A stretch of 64,000 nucleotides of DNA from Verrucomicrobiales bacterium (GTDB lineage: Bacteria > Verrucomicrobiota > Verrucomicrobiia > Verrucomicrobiales > DEV007), in assembly GCA_016795505.1 (NCBI GenBank), contig JAEUHH010000014.1, forward strand, positions 124,001 to 188,000, in the 5' to 3' direction. Made by a program: the position numbers and the translations under genes. Shown one piece after another: positions 26,810-35,361 of the stretch. The notes beneath the pieces are model-generated. The model saw only the letters and a program-made list of their open reading frames with translations, was not told the origin of the DNA and did not search any database. Position 1 is the first letter of the stretch; every line of letters begins with the position of its first letter.

Positions 26810-27568
26810 ATGAAAGCCAAACGATTCCGAGTCATCCCGTTGCTCTGCCTGCTGACCGCCGGTGCGCCCGCCCCGGCTCCCGAGGTGGGGACCTTTTCCA
26901 TTGTGGCCGTCGATCGCGAGACCGGCGAGATCGGAGTCGCGGTCCAGTCCCGCATCGTCGGCGTCGGGGCCGTGGTGCCGTGGGCCAAAGCCGGAGTGGG
27001 CGCCGTCGCCACCCAGGCCTATGCCAATGTCCGGTATGGTCCGGTCGGGCTGCTGATGCTCGAGCTGGGATCGACGCCCGAACAGGCTGTCGCCATGCTG
27101 ACCCAGGCCGATCCTCTCGCCGACCGACGGCAGGTGGGAATCGTCCGCGCCGATGGCGAAGTCGCGACCCACACAGGTGCCGCCTGCCAGGACTGGGCGG
27201 GCGGACGCACCGGCGACGGCTACGCCGTGCAGGGCAACATCCTGGCCGGCCAGGATGTGGTGGATGCCATGGCCGGGGCCTTTGAAAAGACGGAGGGCGA
27301 ACTCGCCGTGCGGCTGCTCGCGGCTCTGGATGCTGGTCAGGCCGCCGGCGGGGACAAGCGCGGCATGCAGAGCGCGGCCCTGCTCATCGTGCGCGACGGC
27401 TGGGGCTACGGCGGGCTCAACGACCGCTATCGCGACATCCGGGTGGACGAACACGAAGACCCCATCGCCGAACTCCGGCGCGTTTACGAAAAACACCGGG
27501 CGCTCTTCCCCCCGCCGACGGAGGCGGAAAAGCCGCAACGCGCTGAGGAAAAGTCGTCCCCGCAGTGA
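26810..27568 (+). CDS. DUF1028 (Ntn-hydrolase-like) protein with signal peptide
   Basis: 252 residues. An apparent signal peptide (VIPLLCLLTAGAPAPAP) precedes the DUF1028 core: TFSIVAVDRETGEIGVAVQSRI, GVGAVATQAYANVRYGP, GEVATHTGAAC, GYAVQGNILAG and RGMQSAALLIVR. Family members have an Ntn-hydrolase fold but no established substrate. It starts 22 bases after the methyltransferase gene. A repeat element follows 10 bases after its stop. Confidence 0.85.
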   Translation: MKAKRFRVIPLLCLLTAGAPAPAPEVGTFSIVAVDRETGEIGVAVQSRIVGVGAVVPWAKAGVGAVATQAYANVRYGPVGLLMLELGSTPEQAVAMLTQADPLADRRQVGIVRADGEVATHTGAACQDWAGGRTGDGYAVQGNILAGQDVVDAMAGAFEKTEGELAVRLLAALDAGQAAGGDKRGMQSAALLIVRDGWGYGGLNDRYRDIRVDEHEDPIAELRRVYEKHRALFPPPTEAEKPQRAEEKSSPQ

Positions 27569-27578
27569 CCGGGTCGGG

Positions 27579-27630
27579 TCTCCGATCAGACCCTGTTTGA
27601 TCGGCGATCAGACCCTGTTGCATCGAAAAT
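27579..27630. repeat. Double-palindrome GATC repeat, copy 3
   Basis: GATC-type tetramers start at 27584, 27599, 27606 and 27621 (CATC), spaced 15-7-15. The first half CCGATCAGAC-CCT-GTTTGATCGG is nearly the copy-1 hairpin; the second core GACCCTGTTGCATCG is degenerate. It lies between the ends of two convergent genes (DUF1028 and the cytochrome-SHD1 protein). Confidence 0.9.
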
Positions 27631-27645
27631 CCACCCCCGCGCCCG

Positions 27646-28251
27646 TCACGGAGCGGCCTTGGTGGTGGCTTCCTGAAAGGCTTTGACCTTGGCCTGGCTT
27701 TCGGCGGAAAGTTTGGCGATCGGATAGGGCACGGACGTGCCGTTGGCCAGCACGAGCACGGCATTCTCGCCGTCGACGCGGATCAGAGTGGCCTCGATGG
27801 CCTTGCCTTCGGCATTGGTCCAGGTGCCTTTGACGGGCTCCGGACGGGCCATCGCGGCCGGGGCCGGCGGGGCATCGGGTTTGTCGCCGCCCTTGGTGTC
27901 CGGTTCGCCGCCGATCTTGGCTCCCTCGTCGATCCACTGTTTGATCAGGTCGATCTGGGTCTGGGCGAGGGCGCCGTTCCGCGGCATCTTGTCGTCCGCG
28001 TTGTCGGTGGTGAGCCGCTCCATCAGGATGCTGCGGCCGGAATTGCCGGGATTGATCTGGCCGGAGGATTTGATGTGTTTCTGGATCTCGGCCGGTTCGA
28101 GGCTGAGGCTGCCCTTGGCTTCGCCATTGCCGTGGCAGCGGAAGCAGCGGGACTGGAAGATGGGCAGGATTTCCTTTTCAAAATCGACGGCCGGGCTCGA
28201 CGCGGGCGCGAGGAGACAGGCGAGGACGGCGGGGGCGAGGAGTCGTTTCAT
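27646..28251 (-). CDS. Secreted c-type cytochrome-like protein with SHD1 domain
   Basis: 201 residues. Signal peptide MKRLLAPAVLACLLAPASS, then FEKEILPIFQSRCFRCHGNGEAKGSLSLE, a PSD1-type cytochrome motif with one CxxCH (CFRCH). A distal KMPRNG supplies the likely axial Met. A linker rich in Pro and Ala leads to an SHD1 domain (GTWTNAEGKAIEATLIRVDG, GTSVPYPIAKLSAESQAKV). Proteins like this in Planctomycetes and Verrucomicrobia are periplasmic electron carriers of unknown partners. ATG 28251 was chosen because it opens the signal peptide. Confidence 0.85.
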   Translation of the reverse strand: MKRLLAPAVLACLLAPASSPAVDFEKEILPIFQSRCFRCHGNGEAKGSLSLEPAEIQKHIKSSGQINPGNSGRSILMERLTTDNADDKMPRNGALAQTQIDLIKQWIDEGAKIGGEPDTKGGDKPDAPPAPAAMARPEPVKGTWTNAEGKAIEATLIRVDGENAVLVLANGTSVPYPIAKLSAESQAKVKAFQEATTKAAP

Positions 28252-28368
28252 GACGTGGGCGGGCGGGTGACGGTGTTGACGATCAGGGCTGAGACTGGCG
28301 AAGCGGGGCGGAAAGGTCAAGTCGAAAGGTGACGCGATGGCGTGAGCCGACCGGGGAGGGCTGGGAAA

Positions 28369-28848
28369 TCAAGCCGCCGCGGTGTGGTCGTCGGAGCAGC
28401 TGGGACAGACGCCGAAGAACTCGAGCTCGTGGTCGAGATTGGTGAATCCGGACTTGCGGGCGATCTCATCCTCCAGGGCTTCGACGGGGCACTGCATGTC
28501 CAGCTCCTCGATGGTGCCGCAGCGGGTGCAGACGATGTAGTCGTCGTGGGTGTGGGGATGGCGGATGGTGTAGTGCGCGGCGCGGTCGCGCAGGCCGAGC
28601 CGGCGCAGGATGCCCTGCTCTTCCAGTCTCACCACCATGCGGTAGACGGTGGCGGGGTCGCATTTGCCCTTGAGTGGGGGCGAATCGACGATCTCGGAGG
28701 CGGAGAGGGGACGGTGCGTGGCGAGCAACAGGCCGAGCACGGCGTCCAAGGTGTGGGTACGGCGCATCCCGAGGCCGCGACAGCGGGCGATGAGCGACTC
28801 CAGATCTTTTTCCGGTCGCGGGGGATGGGAATGGTGGGTTTTGGCCAT
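28369..28848 (-). CDS. Fur-family metal-responsive regulator
   Basis: 159 residues from ATG 28848. Winged helix: THTLDAVLGLLLATHRPLSASEI, CDPATVYRMVVRLEEQGILRRL; metal-binding and dimerisation part: HYTIRHPHTHDDYIVCTRCGTIEELD and the C-terminal FFGVCPSC. The two CxxC pairs are the structural Zn site. The regulated metal (Fe, Zn or Mn) and targets cannot be told from sequence; no iron or zinc uptake gene is adjacent. Divergent from pssA; the spacer (28849-28999) is plausible control DNA. Confidence 0.88.
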   Translation of the reverse strand: MAKTHHSHPPRPEKDLESLIARCRGLGMRRTHTLDAVLGLLLATHRPLSASEIVDSPPLKGKCDPATVYRMVVRLEEQGILRRLGLRDRAAHYTIRHPHTHDDYIVCTRCGTIEELDMQCPVEALEDEIARKSGFTNLDHELEFFGVCPSCSDDHTAAA

Positions 28849-28999
28849 GGGGTCAGCAGAATGGGCGTTTTGAAGGTAGCACCGCTGCTGACCGGTGGCG
28901 ATGCCGAATCTGAGCCGTGTCCGCGGTGCCTGTCGGCCGGGTGAGGCGCCGCTTTGTTTGCTGTCATTTCGGCGCAAGGCGCGCTAGACTCCCGCCGTC

Positions 29000-29887
29000 A
29001 TGGCCATGAAACCTCCCCAACCCTGGCGCACGCCGAAAGTCTACCTGCTGCCGAACCTGATGACGGCGGGGAATCTCGCCTGCGGCTTCAGCGCGATCTT
29101 TTACATTTTCCAAGGGATGAAGGCGGAGACGCCGAGCACGCATTCCTATTATATGGCGATCGCCTTCATTCTGGGCGCGTGCCTGTTCGATGCGCTGGAC
29201 GGGCGGATCGCCCGGATGCGGGGCCAGGAGTCTATGTTTGGGCGGGAGTTCGATTCGCTGGCCGACATCGTGTCGTTCGGTATGGCTCCGGCTCTGCTGG
29301 TGATGGACATCGTGCTGAGCGGCTTCCCGGAGCGGGTGGCGTGGACGATCGCCTTCGTCTATCTGCTGTGCGGGGCGATGCGGCTGGCGCGGTTCAATTG
29401 TCTGTCGCAGATGGAGTCGGAAAATGGATCGAAGGACTTCGTCGGCTTTCCCATCCCGGCGGCGGCGGGTCTGATCGCCTCGTTGACGGTGTTCATCCTG
29501 TGGTACGAGGGCACGCGCGAGATCGGCCACTGGCGCTATCTGTTGCTGGTGCTGGTGCTGGGCCTGTCCTACCTGATGCTGAGCGAGTTTTCCTACCCGA
29601 GCTTCAAGAAAGTGAACTGGCGCACCCGTCGGTCGATGCCCTGGGTCTTCGTCGCGATCCTGGTGCTGGTGTCGGCGGTGAATTTCTGGAAGGTGGTGCC
29701 GTTTTTTCTCTTCCTCTCCTATCTGACCTACGGCTTTGTGCGGCCGTGGCTGTCGCGGCAGTGGCGCCGGGAGATCGAGGACGGCGACGACGAATTTGAG
29801 CCGGAAATCGTGTCTGGACCGGATGAGGAAAACGAGCGAAGCCAGCGGGGCGGCGGCGACAAGGCCGAATCCGAGTCGGCGGCTTGA
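29000..29887 (+). CDS. pssA: CDP-diacylglycerol-serine O-phosphatidyltransferase
   Basis: 295 residues. The CDP-alcohol phosphotransferase motif DG-x2-AR-x8-G-x3-D-x3-D is complete in DALDGRIARMRGQESM followed by FGREFDSLAD. Six to eight membrane segments follow a cytosolic start (LPNLMTAGNLACGFSA). It makes phosphatidylserine, the precursor of phosphatidylethanolamine. Specificity for serine over glycerol is supported by FVGFPIPAAAG, typical of PssA. No psd gene lies nearby. A charged Glu/Asp-rich C-terminal tail is present. The 36-bp gap to the convergent PBP2 gene holds the 12-bp palindrome CCGGGGCCCCGG. Confidence 0.93.
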   Translation: MAMKPPQPWRTPKVYLLPNLMTAGNLACGFSAIFYIFQGMKAETPSTHSYYMAIAFILGACLFDALDGRIARMRGQESMFGREFDSLADIVSFGMAPALLVMDIVLSGFPERVAWTIAFVYLLCGAMRLARFNCLSQMESENGSKDFVGFPIPAAAGLIASLTVFILWYEGTREIGHWRYLLLVLVLGLSYLMLSEFSYPSFKKVNWRTRRSMPWVFVAILVLVSAVNFWKVVPFFLFLSYLTYGFVRPWLSRQWRREIEDGDDEFEPEIVSGPDEENERSQRGGGDKAESESAA

Positions 29888-29923
29888 TTTGCGCCCGGCG
29901 GGCCTGATTTTCCGGGGCCCCGG

Positions 29924-32155
29924 TCAGCGTTTCCGGAATTTCCGCAGCCAGCGGGACAAGCCGCCTTCCTCCTGCGCCACGGGCGGTGCGGCGGGCGTCT
30001 CGGGGGCCATCTGGTCGGCACCCTGCTGATACTGGTCCTCGACCGAGGCGTCGCGGAAGATGGAGCCACCGCTGGAGGCGGCGCTGGCCACGCGGGTCGG
30101 CTCCAGATCCTTGAGGGCGATCTTCACCTCCTCGGAGGCTTCCTTGATCTCGGCCACGTGTTCGTCGGTGAGGTATTCCTTGAGGAATTCGCCGATCACG
30201 GGGGCGGCATTTTTTCCGCCGCCGACGGTCTCGCCGGGGTCGCCTTCGTAAACGACAGCGAAGGAAATGACCGGGTAGTCGGCGGGGGCAAAGCCGGCGA
30301 ACCAGGCGATGTTCTGCTGGAGGGCGGGCTTCCACTGTCCGGTGCCGGTCTTGCCGGCGACGCTGATCTTGTCATTGCCGGCGGCCCGGCCGGTGCCGCG
30401 TCCGGAATTGACGACCTCGTCCATGCCGCGGCGCACGACATCGAGGTAGGCGGGGTCGATGTTGAGCTGGCCGATCTCCTCGCGCGGTACTGACTGGATG
30501 ACCGCGTTGTTGTAATCCTGAATTTGCAGCACCAGGCGCGGCTTGACGACGGCTTGACCGTTGCCGACGGCGGCCATCATGCGGGCCACTTGCAGGGGGC
30601 TGGCTTCCACCTGACCCTGACCGATGCAGATGTTGGCCAGATCGCCGGTGGACATGTTGTATTGGTATTTCTGGCGCCACCAGCGGTTGGTGGGGACGAG
30701 CCCCTCGACTTCGGCGCGGATGGGGATGCCGGTTTTTTCGCCCATGCCGAGGCGGCGGGCCATCATCGTCACGGGATCGGCTCCGGCCTGGGTGCCGACC
30801 TGGTAAAACCATGTGTTACAGGAGCGGGCAAGCGCCCCGATGACGTTCATCGAGCCTTCCGGGTCCTTGTTCCAGTTGCGCATCACCACATCGCCGATGG
30901 ACCAACTCGTGGGGCAGGAATACAGGGTGCTTTCGGTGACGATGCGCTCCTCCAGGGCGGCGAGGGCGACCGGTACTTTGAACGTGGAGGCCGGCGGATA
31001 GGCGCCGCGAAAGGCGCGTGACAGCAGGGGCTTGGCGGGATCGTTGGCCAGCCGCGAGTAGGCTTCCTGCGTGATGGCGGGGATGAAGTCGTTGGGATTG
31101 AACTGGGGGAAGGAGGCCATTGCCAGCACGTCCCCGTTCCGCACGTCCATGATGACGAAGGCGCCGCGTTTCACATGCTTCGCGAGCATGTCCTCGGCGA
31201 TTTTCTGCATCTCCGCGTCGATGGAGGTGACAATGTTGTTCCCGGGACGCGGTCGGCGTACCATTTCCTCCCGCAGCTTGGTGCCGTCGGCTTCGAACAG
31301 CAGATTCACCCGGCCCGGCTCTCCAGTCAGCTGGACTTCGTAGGTCTCCTCGAGTCCCTCGACGCCGATGGCCTCGCCCCAGAGCGGTTCGTTTGGCCGG
31401 ATCGGTCCCAGTTCGCGCGGCGGCCGTTTGCCGACGTAGCCGAGGACGTGGGACAGCATCTGGCCCTGTGGGTAGTGCCGCAGGTAGACCGGATGCAGCA
31501 GCAGCCCGCGCTCCGGCGCCTTGCGGATTTTTTCCACCTCGGCGTCGGTCAGGGCATCGGAAAAGGTCAGCGGCAGCCAGCGGCGGTTGCGGTAGTGGTT
31601 CAGCACGACATCCGCGCTCAGATCCCACTTTTTCGCCAGCAGGCGGTTCACGTGGACGATCCGCTCCCCGGCATAGCGGAGGATGGCGGTGTCGTCGGCA
31701 CCCTGAAGCAGCGGGAAATTGATCGCCGCGTAGTAGGCGACCTTGTTCTGGGCGAGCGGATAGCCTTTGCGATCCAAAATCTGGCCGCGCGGCGCCGGCA
31801 CGGTGAGGGTGAACGTGCGGGCCTCCGTCTGGGTGATGAACGACGAGCCGATGGCCCCCGAGCCGGTGTTGGCCGCCTCATCGGAGCCCGCAGGGGCGCC
31901 TTTGGCGGGTGTGGGCGGGACCTGCTCCAGTTTTCCGATCGAAGACAGCGGATCCTTTTTCGTCGGCGGCACCGGGTCGGGACGCGGCTTCGCCACCTTG
32001 TTCAGGTCGAGCTTCGGGGGCTCGACCGCGCCCGTTTCCACTTCCTGAGCCTGAGCCGAGGCGACTGCCCACAAGGCAAAAGCCGACAGCAGCCGCGTCC
32101 CGTGGGGGAGGCGGCGGCGCGGACGGTCGGGACTGGGGCTGAATACCGCTGCCAT
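29924..32155 (-). CDS. Penicillin-binding protein 2-type (class B) transpeptidase
   Basis: 743 residues from ATG 32155; ATG 32182 is an alternative. The N-terminus looks like a cleavable signal peptide (LLSAFALWAVASAQA then QEVET) followed by a Pro/Lys-rich linker, not a classical long anchor. A pedestal domain follows (TVPAPRGQILDRKGYPLAQN, ETYEVQLTGEPG). Transpeptidase motifs are complete: PPASTFKVP (SxxK, near residue 390), SCNTWFYQ (SxN) and VAGKTGTGQW (KTG, near 600). It crosslinks peptidoglycan for elongation. A C-terminal extension of about 90 residues ends in WLRKFRKR. uvrC lies 65 bp upstream on the same strand. Confidence 0.92.
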   Translation of the reverse strand: MAAVFSPSPDRPRRRLPHGTRLLSAFALWAVASAQAQEVETGAVEPPKLDLNKVAKPRPDPVPPTKKDPLSSIGKLEQVPPTPAKGAPAGSDEAANTGSGAIGSSFITQTEARTFTLTVPAPRGQILDRKGYPLAQNKVAYYAAINFPLLQGADDTAILRYAGERIVHVNRLLAKKWDLSADVVLNHYRNRRWLPLTFSDALTDAEVEKIRKAPERGLLLHPVYLRHYPQGQMLSHVLGYVGKRPPRELGPIRPNEPLWGEAIGVEGLEETYEVQLTGEPGRVNLLFEADGTKLREEMVRRPRPGNNIVTSIDAEMQKIAEDMLAKHVKRGAFVIMDVRNGDVLAMASFPQFNPNDFIPAITQEAYSRLANDPAKPLLSRAFRGAYPPASTFKVPVALAALEERIVTESTLYSCPTSWSIGDVVMRNWNKDPEGSMNVIGALARSCNTWFYQVGTQAGADPVTMMARRLGMGEKTGIPIRAEVEGLVPTNRWWRQKYQYNMSTGDLANICIGQGQVEASPLQVARMMAAVGNGQAVVKPRLVLQIQDYNNAVIQSVPREEIGQLNIDPAYLDVVRRGMDEVVNSGRGTGRAAGNDKISVAGKTGTGQWKPALQQNIAWFAGFAPADYPVISFAVVYEGDPGETVGGGKNAAPVIGEFLKEYLTDEHVAEIKEASEEVKIALKDLEPTRVASAASSGGSIFRDASVEDQYQQGADQMAPETPAAPPVAQEEGGLSRWLRKFRKR

Positions 32156-32220
32156 GAATGAAAACGCGCGAAACGAGAGCATTTAACACCACTTTTTGAC
32201 TCCCGGCACGGAGAAATACG

Positions 32221-33831
32221 TCACCGCTGCGAGTGAGTTTTCAAGAAATGGGCAATTTCTTCGGCGAGTCGCTGGTTGATCCCCTCGACGCTCGCCAATT
32301 GCTCGGGCGTGGCCTGTCGGAGCCGCGCGACCGAGCCAAATCGTTGCAACAGCCGCTGCTTGCGGGCCTGGCTGACGCCGGGGCAATCGTCGAGGAGGCT
32401 TTCCTCGACGCGACGCTTCATCAGGAGTTGGTGGTAGCCGTTGGCGAAGCGGTGAGCCTCGTCCCGAATGCGTTGGAGCAGTCGCAGGGCTCCCGTCTCA
32501 TGGGGCAAAGCCAGCGGTTCGCTCTCACCGGGGCGGAAAATCTCCTCTCGTTGCTTGGCGAGGCCGATGATCGGCAGGTCGTGCAGGCCGAGGCGCTGCA
32601 GTTCCTTCACCGCAGAGCTGAGCTGGCCCTTTCCACCGTCCACGATCACCAGATCGGGCAATCGCACATAGGGCCGCCGCCGGGTCGGGCCGCTGCGGTC
32701 GTCTTCCGACTCCCAATCGCGCTCCATCCGGCGCAGGGCCTCCAGCGGGGCCTCCTGCGTACTGTCGGCCGCCTCGTCGCCGGCCCGCTCGCGGGCTTCG
32801 AGGAGGATGCGCGAGTAGCGCCGTCGCACCACCTCGGCCATGCTGGCGAAGTCATCCTGCCCCGTCACAGTCTTGATGCGATAGCGCCGGTAGTTGGCAT
32901 TGTCCGGCAGGCCGTTCCGGAACCGGACCATTGAGGCGACGATGTGGTTCGAGGAAATGTTGGAAATGTCGAAGCACTCCATCACCCGGGGCAGCGACGG
33001 CAGGCCGAGGATCTCGCCCAGCTCCGCGACATCGGCTTCGGGATCGATCGCCTTGCCCGGCACGCCCCGCCGGCGGAACTGGCGCGTGGGTTTCAGGGTT
33101 TTCCGCAGATTTTCGATCATGTCGCGGAGTTCTGCGGCCCGCTCGAAGTCCAGCGCCGCGGCTGCCTCGTGCATTTCCGCCTCGATGGAGCGCAGCAGGT
33201 CCTTCGAGTGGCCCTGGAGGAAGTCGCAGGCTTGCTCGACTTTGGCCAGGTAGGCGTCGCGCGTGATCTTGCCGATGCAGGGCGCCGCGCAGTTGCGGAT
33301 GATGTCATTCGAGCAATGGCGATAGTCCGTTTCTCCAGGATTCAGCGGGCGGCAGTTGCGCAGGCCGAATTCCTTGTTCATCCACGAGATCGTCCGCCGC
33401 AGGGCGCCGGAGTGGGCGAAGGGGCCGAAATACCGCGCGCCGTCCTCCTTGCGCAACCGGGAGAGCTGGAAGCGCGGCCACGGCTCGCCGGGGTGGATTT
33501 TCACCAGCAGGAAGCGCTTGTCGTCGCGGAAACTGACATTGTACTTCGGCCGGTATTCCTTGATCAACTTGCCTTCGAGCAACAGGGATTCCGGCTCGTT
33601 GCGGACCGTGTGGTATTCGAAATCCCAGATGCTCTCGATGAGTGCCCGCGTCTTGTGATCGGCCGTGCGGCTGCGGGAGGGCATGAAATAGGACGACAAC
33701 CGCTTGCGCAGGTCCCGCGCCTTGCCCACATAGATCACCGAGCCGAGCCGGTCCTTGTGCAGATACACCCCAGGCTGGTGGGGCACATCACGCAACTTGG
33801 CCTGGAGATCGGGCTTGGCGGGACTGGGCAT
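32221..33831 (-). CDS. uvrC: Excinuclease ABC subunit C
   Basis: 536 residues from ATG 33831. The GIY-YIG nuclease is at about 15-95 (PGVYLHKDRLGSVIYVGKAR), the UVR motif at about 200-235 (AAAALDFERAAELRDMIENL), the RNase H-like 5'-incision domain from about 300 (MECFDISNISSNHIVAS, LPDLVIVDGGKGQLSSA, GLAKQREEIF), and two helix-hairpin-helix motifs at the end. UvrC cuts on both sides of bulky lesions in nucleotide excision repair. The frame stays open upstream through repeat copy 4, but those codons have no homology, so the start was placed here. Slightly short for UvrC (usual about 600). Confidence 0.96.
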   Translation of the reverse strand: MPSPAKPDLQAKLRDVPHQPGVYLHKDRLGSVIYVGKARDLRKRLSSYFMPSRSRTADHKTRALIESIWDFEYHTVRNEPESLLLEGKLIKEYRPKYNVSFRDDKRFLLVKIHPGEPWPRFQLSRLRKEDGARYFGPFAHSGALRRTISWMNKEFGLRNCRPLNPGETDYRHCSNDIIRNCAAPCIGKITRDAYLAKVEQACDFLQGHSKDLLRSIEAEMHEAAAALDFERAAELRDMIENLRKTLKPTRQFRRRGVPGKAIDPEADVAELGEILGLPSLPRVMECFDISNISSNHIVASMVRFRNGLPDNANYRRYRIKTVTGQDDFASMAEVVRRRYSRILLEARERAGDEAADSTQEAPLEALRRMERDWESEDDRSGPTRRRPYVRLPDLVIVDGGKGQLSSAVKELQRLGLHDLPIIGLAKQREEIFRPGESEPLALPHETGALRLLQRIRDEAHRFANGYHQLLMKRRVEESLLDDCPGVSQARKQRLLQRFGSVARLRQATPEQLASVEGINQRLAEEIAHFLKTHSQR

Positions 33832-33920
33832 GGAGGAAACGGTGGACGGCGAGAGGGAACATTGCACGAAAACACCGGAACAGGGAAACTGTCGAAATGG
33901 GCGAGGGTGTTTTGATGGAT

Positions 33921-33974
33921 GGCGATCCGATGCAACAGGGTACGATCGGCGATCGAACAGGGTCTCATCGGAAA
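33921..33974. repeat. Double-palindrome GATC repeat, copy 4
   Basis: Tetramers start at 33929 (GATG), 33944, 33951 and 33966 (CATC), spaced 15-7-15; an extra GATC is at 33924. Both cores read CAGGGT here, the reverse orientation to copies 1-3. It lies in the 229-bp spacer between the divergent uvrC and BNR-propeller genes. The remainder of that spacer shows nothing clear. Confidence 0.88.
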
Positions 33975-34060
33975 GCCGGCGCCGCGCTTTCGGCGCAGAG
34001 TGCGCGATTGCGACCGAAAATAGGCTGGTGCCGGCCGGGGAAACTTCGAAAAATGGGCCC

Positions 34061-35323
34061 ATGACCGATTCCTTCCCCCAGCCGACTTCCCGCCGTCGAT
34101 TTCTCGCCACTTCGTCGGCGGCGATGGCTTCGCTGAGTCTCTCCCGCCTGCGCGCCGTCGATGGCACGGGTGAGACGGAGCATTTCCGCTACCGTCTGGC
34201 GCCGCCGGACGGCCCCTACATTGATTCGCAGCGCGGGCACAAGGCCTTCGGCTTCACGCCGGAAAAGATTCTCTACTCCGAGGACAATGCGAAATCCTGG
34301 GCGCGCCAGACGCCTTTCCCGGATGCGGCGAATGTGCTGTGGAGCACGTTTTTGAAAAACGGGAACATCCTGTTCGCCACGCGGGCCAATCTGTATCTCA
34401 GCACGGACAATCTGGCCACCTGGCGGGAGATCACGGTGAAACGGCCGGATGGGAGCGACTACAAGCCCCACACGCCGGTCGATCCCGCGGCGCCGGGCTG
34501 GTATTTCCACTCGCTGGACGGCATCCACACGTGGGAGGTCGATGGAAAGGAGATCCTGGTGTGGGGTAACTACTGCAATGTGCTCGGCGGGGCGGTGCCG
34601 GTGAACATCTACTACTCGGTTGACGGCGGGGAGACGGTGAAGCTGGCTTATGGATTCGGGCAGAACCCGAAATTCCAGCAAAAGGGGGCGACGCCCGATC
34701 AATTCATCGGCGAGCCCGGCAATCCCGTGATCGCCCGGCACATTCACTGCGTCATGTATCATCCGGCAGAGCGGGCCTTCTACGCCTGCACCGGCGACAT
34801 CAATCGCGGGCACGGCAATGAATGCCACTGGCTGCGCGGCACCTATGACTGGGCGGCGGACGCGTGGGACTGGCAGGTGCTGATCTCGGTGAACTCGAAT
34901 TCGCGATTCAAGTCGGGCGGCATCGCCTTTGTCGATGGCCTGCTCCACTGGGCCGCCGATGCGAACGGCCCCAAGCTGCCGAACCAAAAGCACGACCGGG
35001 GCATTTTCCGCTGCGCGCCGGGGGATTTCACCGACCGGTCGAAGCACACGCGATTGTTCGACGCGCAGTTCGAGATGGCGAACATGATCGTCGAGGACGG
35101 GGTGATGATCGCGTCGCACTGTGCGCCGGCCTCGATCTTCAAGACAGGATTCGCCTACTCGCCGGATCTGGGCAAGACGTGGCGGGAGTATGACCTGGCG
35201 GAGTTCGGCCCGCGGTCTCCGGTGCGCTTCCATTCGAAGAATGCCGAGGGCTGGATCCGCGTCGATCTGCGGACCGGCTGGATCTCGCGGGCCGAAGTGC
35301 TTTTCATCCAGCCGAAGGCATGA
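34061..35323 (+). CDS. Tat-secreted BNR/sialidase-like beta-propeller protein
   Basis: 420 residues from ATG 34061. Tat signal SRRRFLATSSAAMASLSLS, then repeats with Asp-box/BNR character (YSEDNAKSWARQT, YLSTDNLATWREIT, YYSVDGGETVKLAY, YSPDLGKTWREY). The fold suggests glycan or polymer binding, or a sialidase-like role, but the catalytic residues of GH33 were not identified. A sulfatase gene starts 38 bases after it, so the pair may act on one extracellular polysaccharide. Confidence 0.75.
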   Translation: MTDSFPQPTSRRRFLATSSAAMASLSLSRLRAVDGTGETEHFRYRLAPPDGPYIDSQRGHKAFGFTPEKILYSEDNAKSWARQTPFPDAANVLWSTFLKNGNILFATRANLYLSTDNLATWREITVKRPDGSDYKPHTPVDPAAPGWYFHSLDGIHTWEVDGKEILVWGNYCNVLGGAVPVNIYYSVDGGETVKLAYGFGQNPKFQQKGATPDQFIGEPGNPVIARHIHCVMYHPAERAFYACTGDINRGHGNECHWLRGTYDWAADAWDWQVLISVNSNSRFKSGGIAFVDGLLHWAADANGPKLPNQKHDRGIFRCAPGDFTDRSKHTRLFDAQFEMANMIVEDGVMIASHCAPASIFKTGFAYSPDLGKTWREYDLAEFGPRSPVRFHSKNAEGWIRVDLRTGWISRAEVLFIQPKA

Positions 35324-35361
35324 CTGCATGAGCCAAGCCGAAAAATGATTCTTTTCACGAC

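Noticed and set aside
29911-29923. CCGGGGCCCCGG palindrome as a bidirectional terminator
   Set aside because: No T-tract follows on either strand, so termination cannot be supported.
33832-34167. Upstream extension of uvrC through repeat copy 4
   Set aside because: The extra residues come from the repeat and spacer DNA and do not occur in UvrC; ATG 33831 gives the GIY-YIG start.
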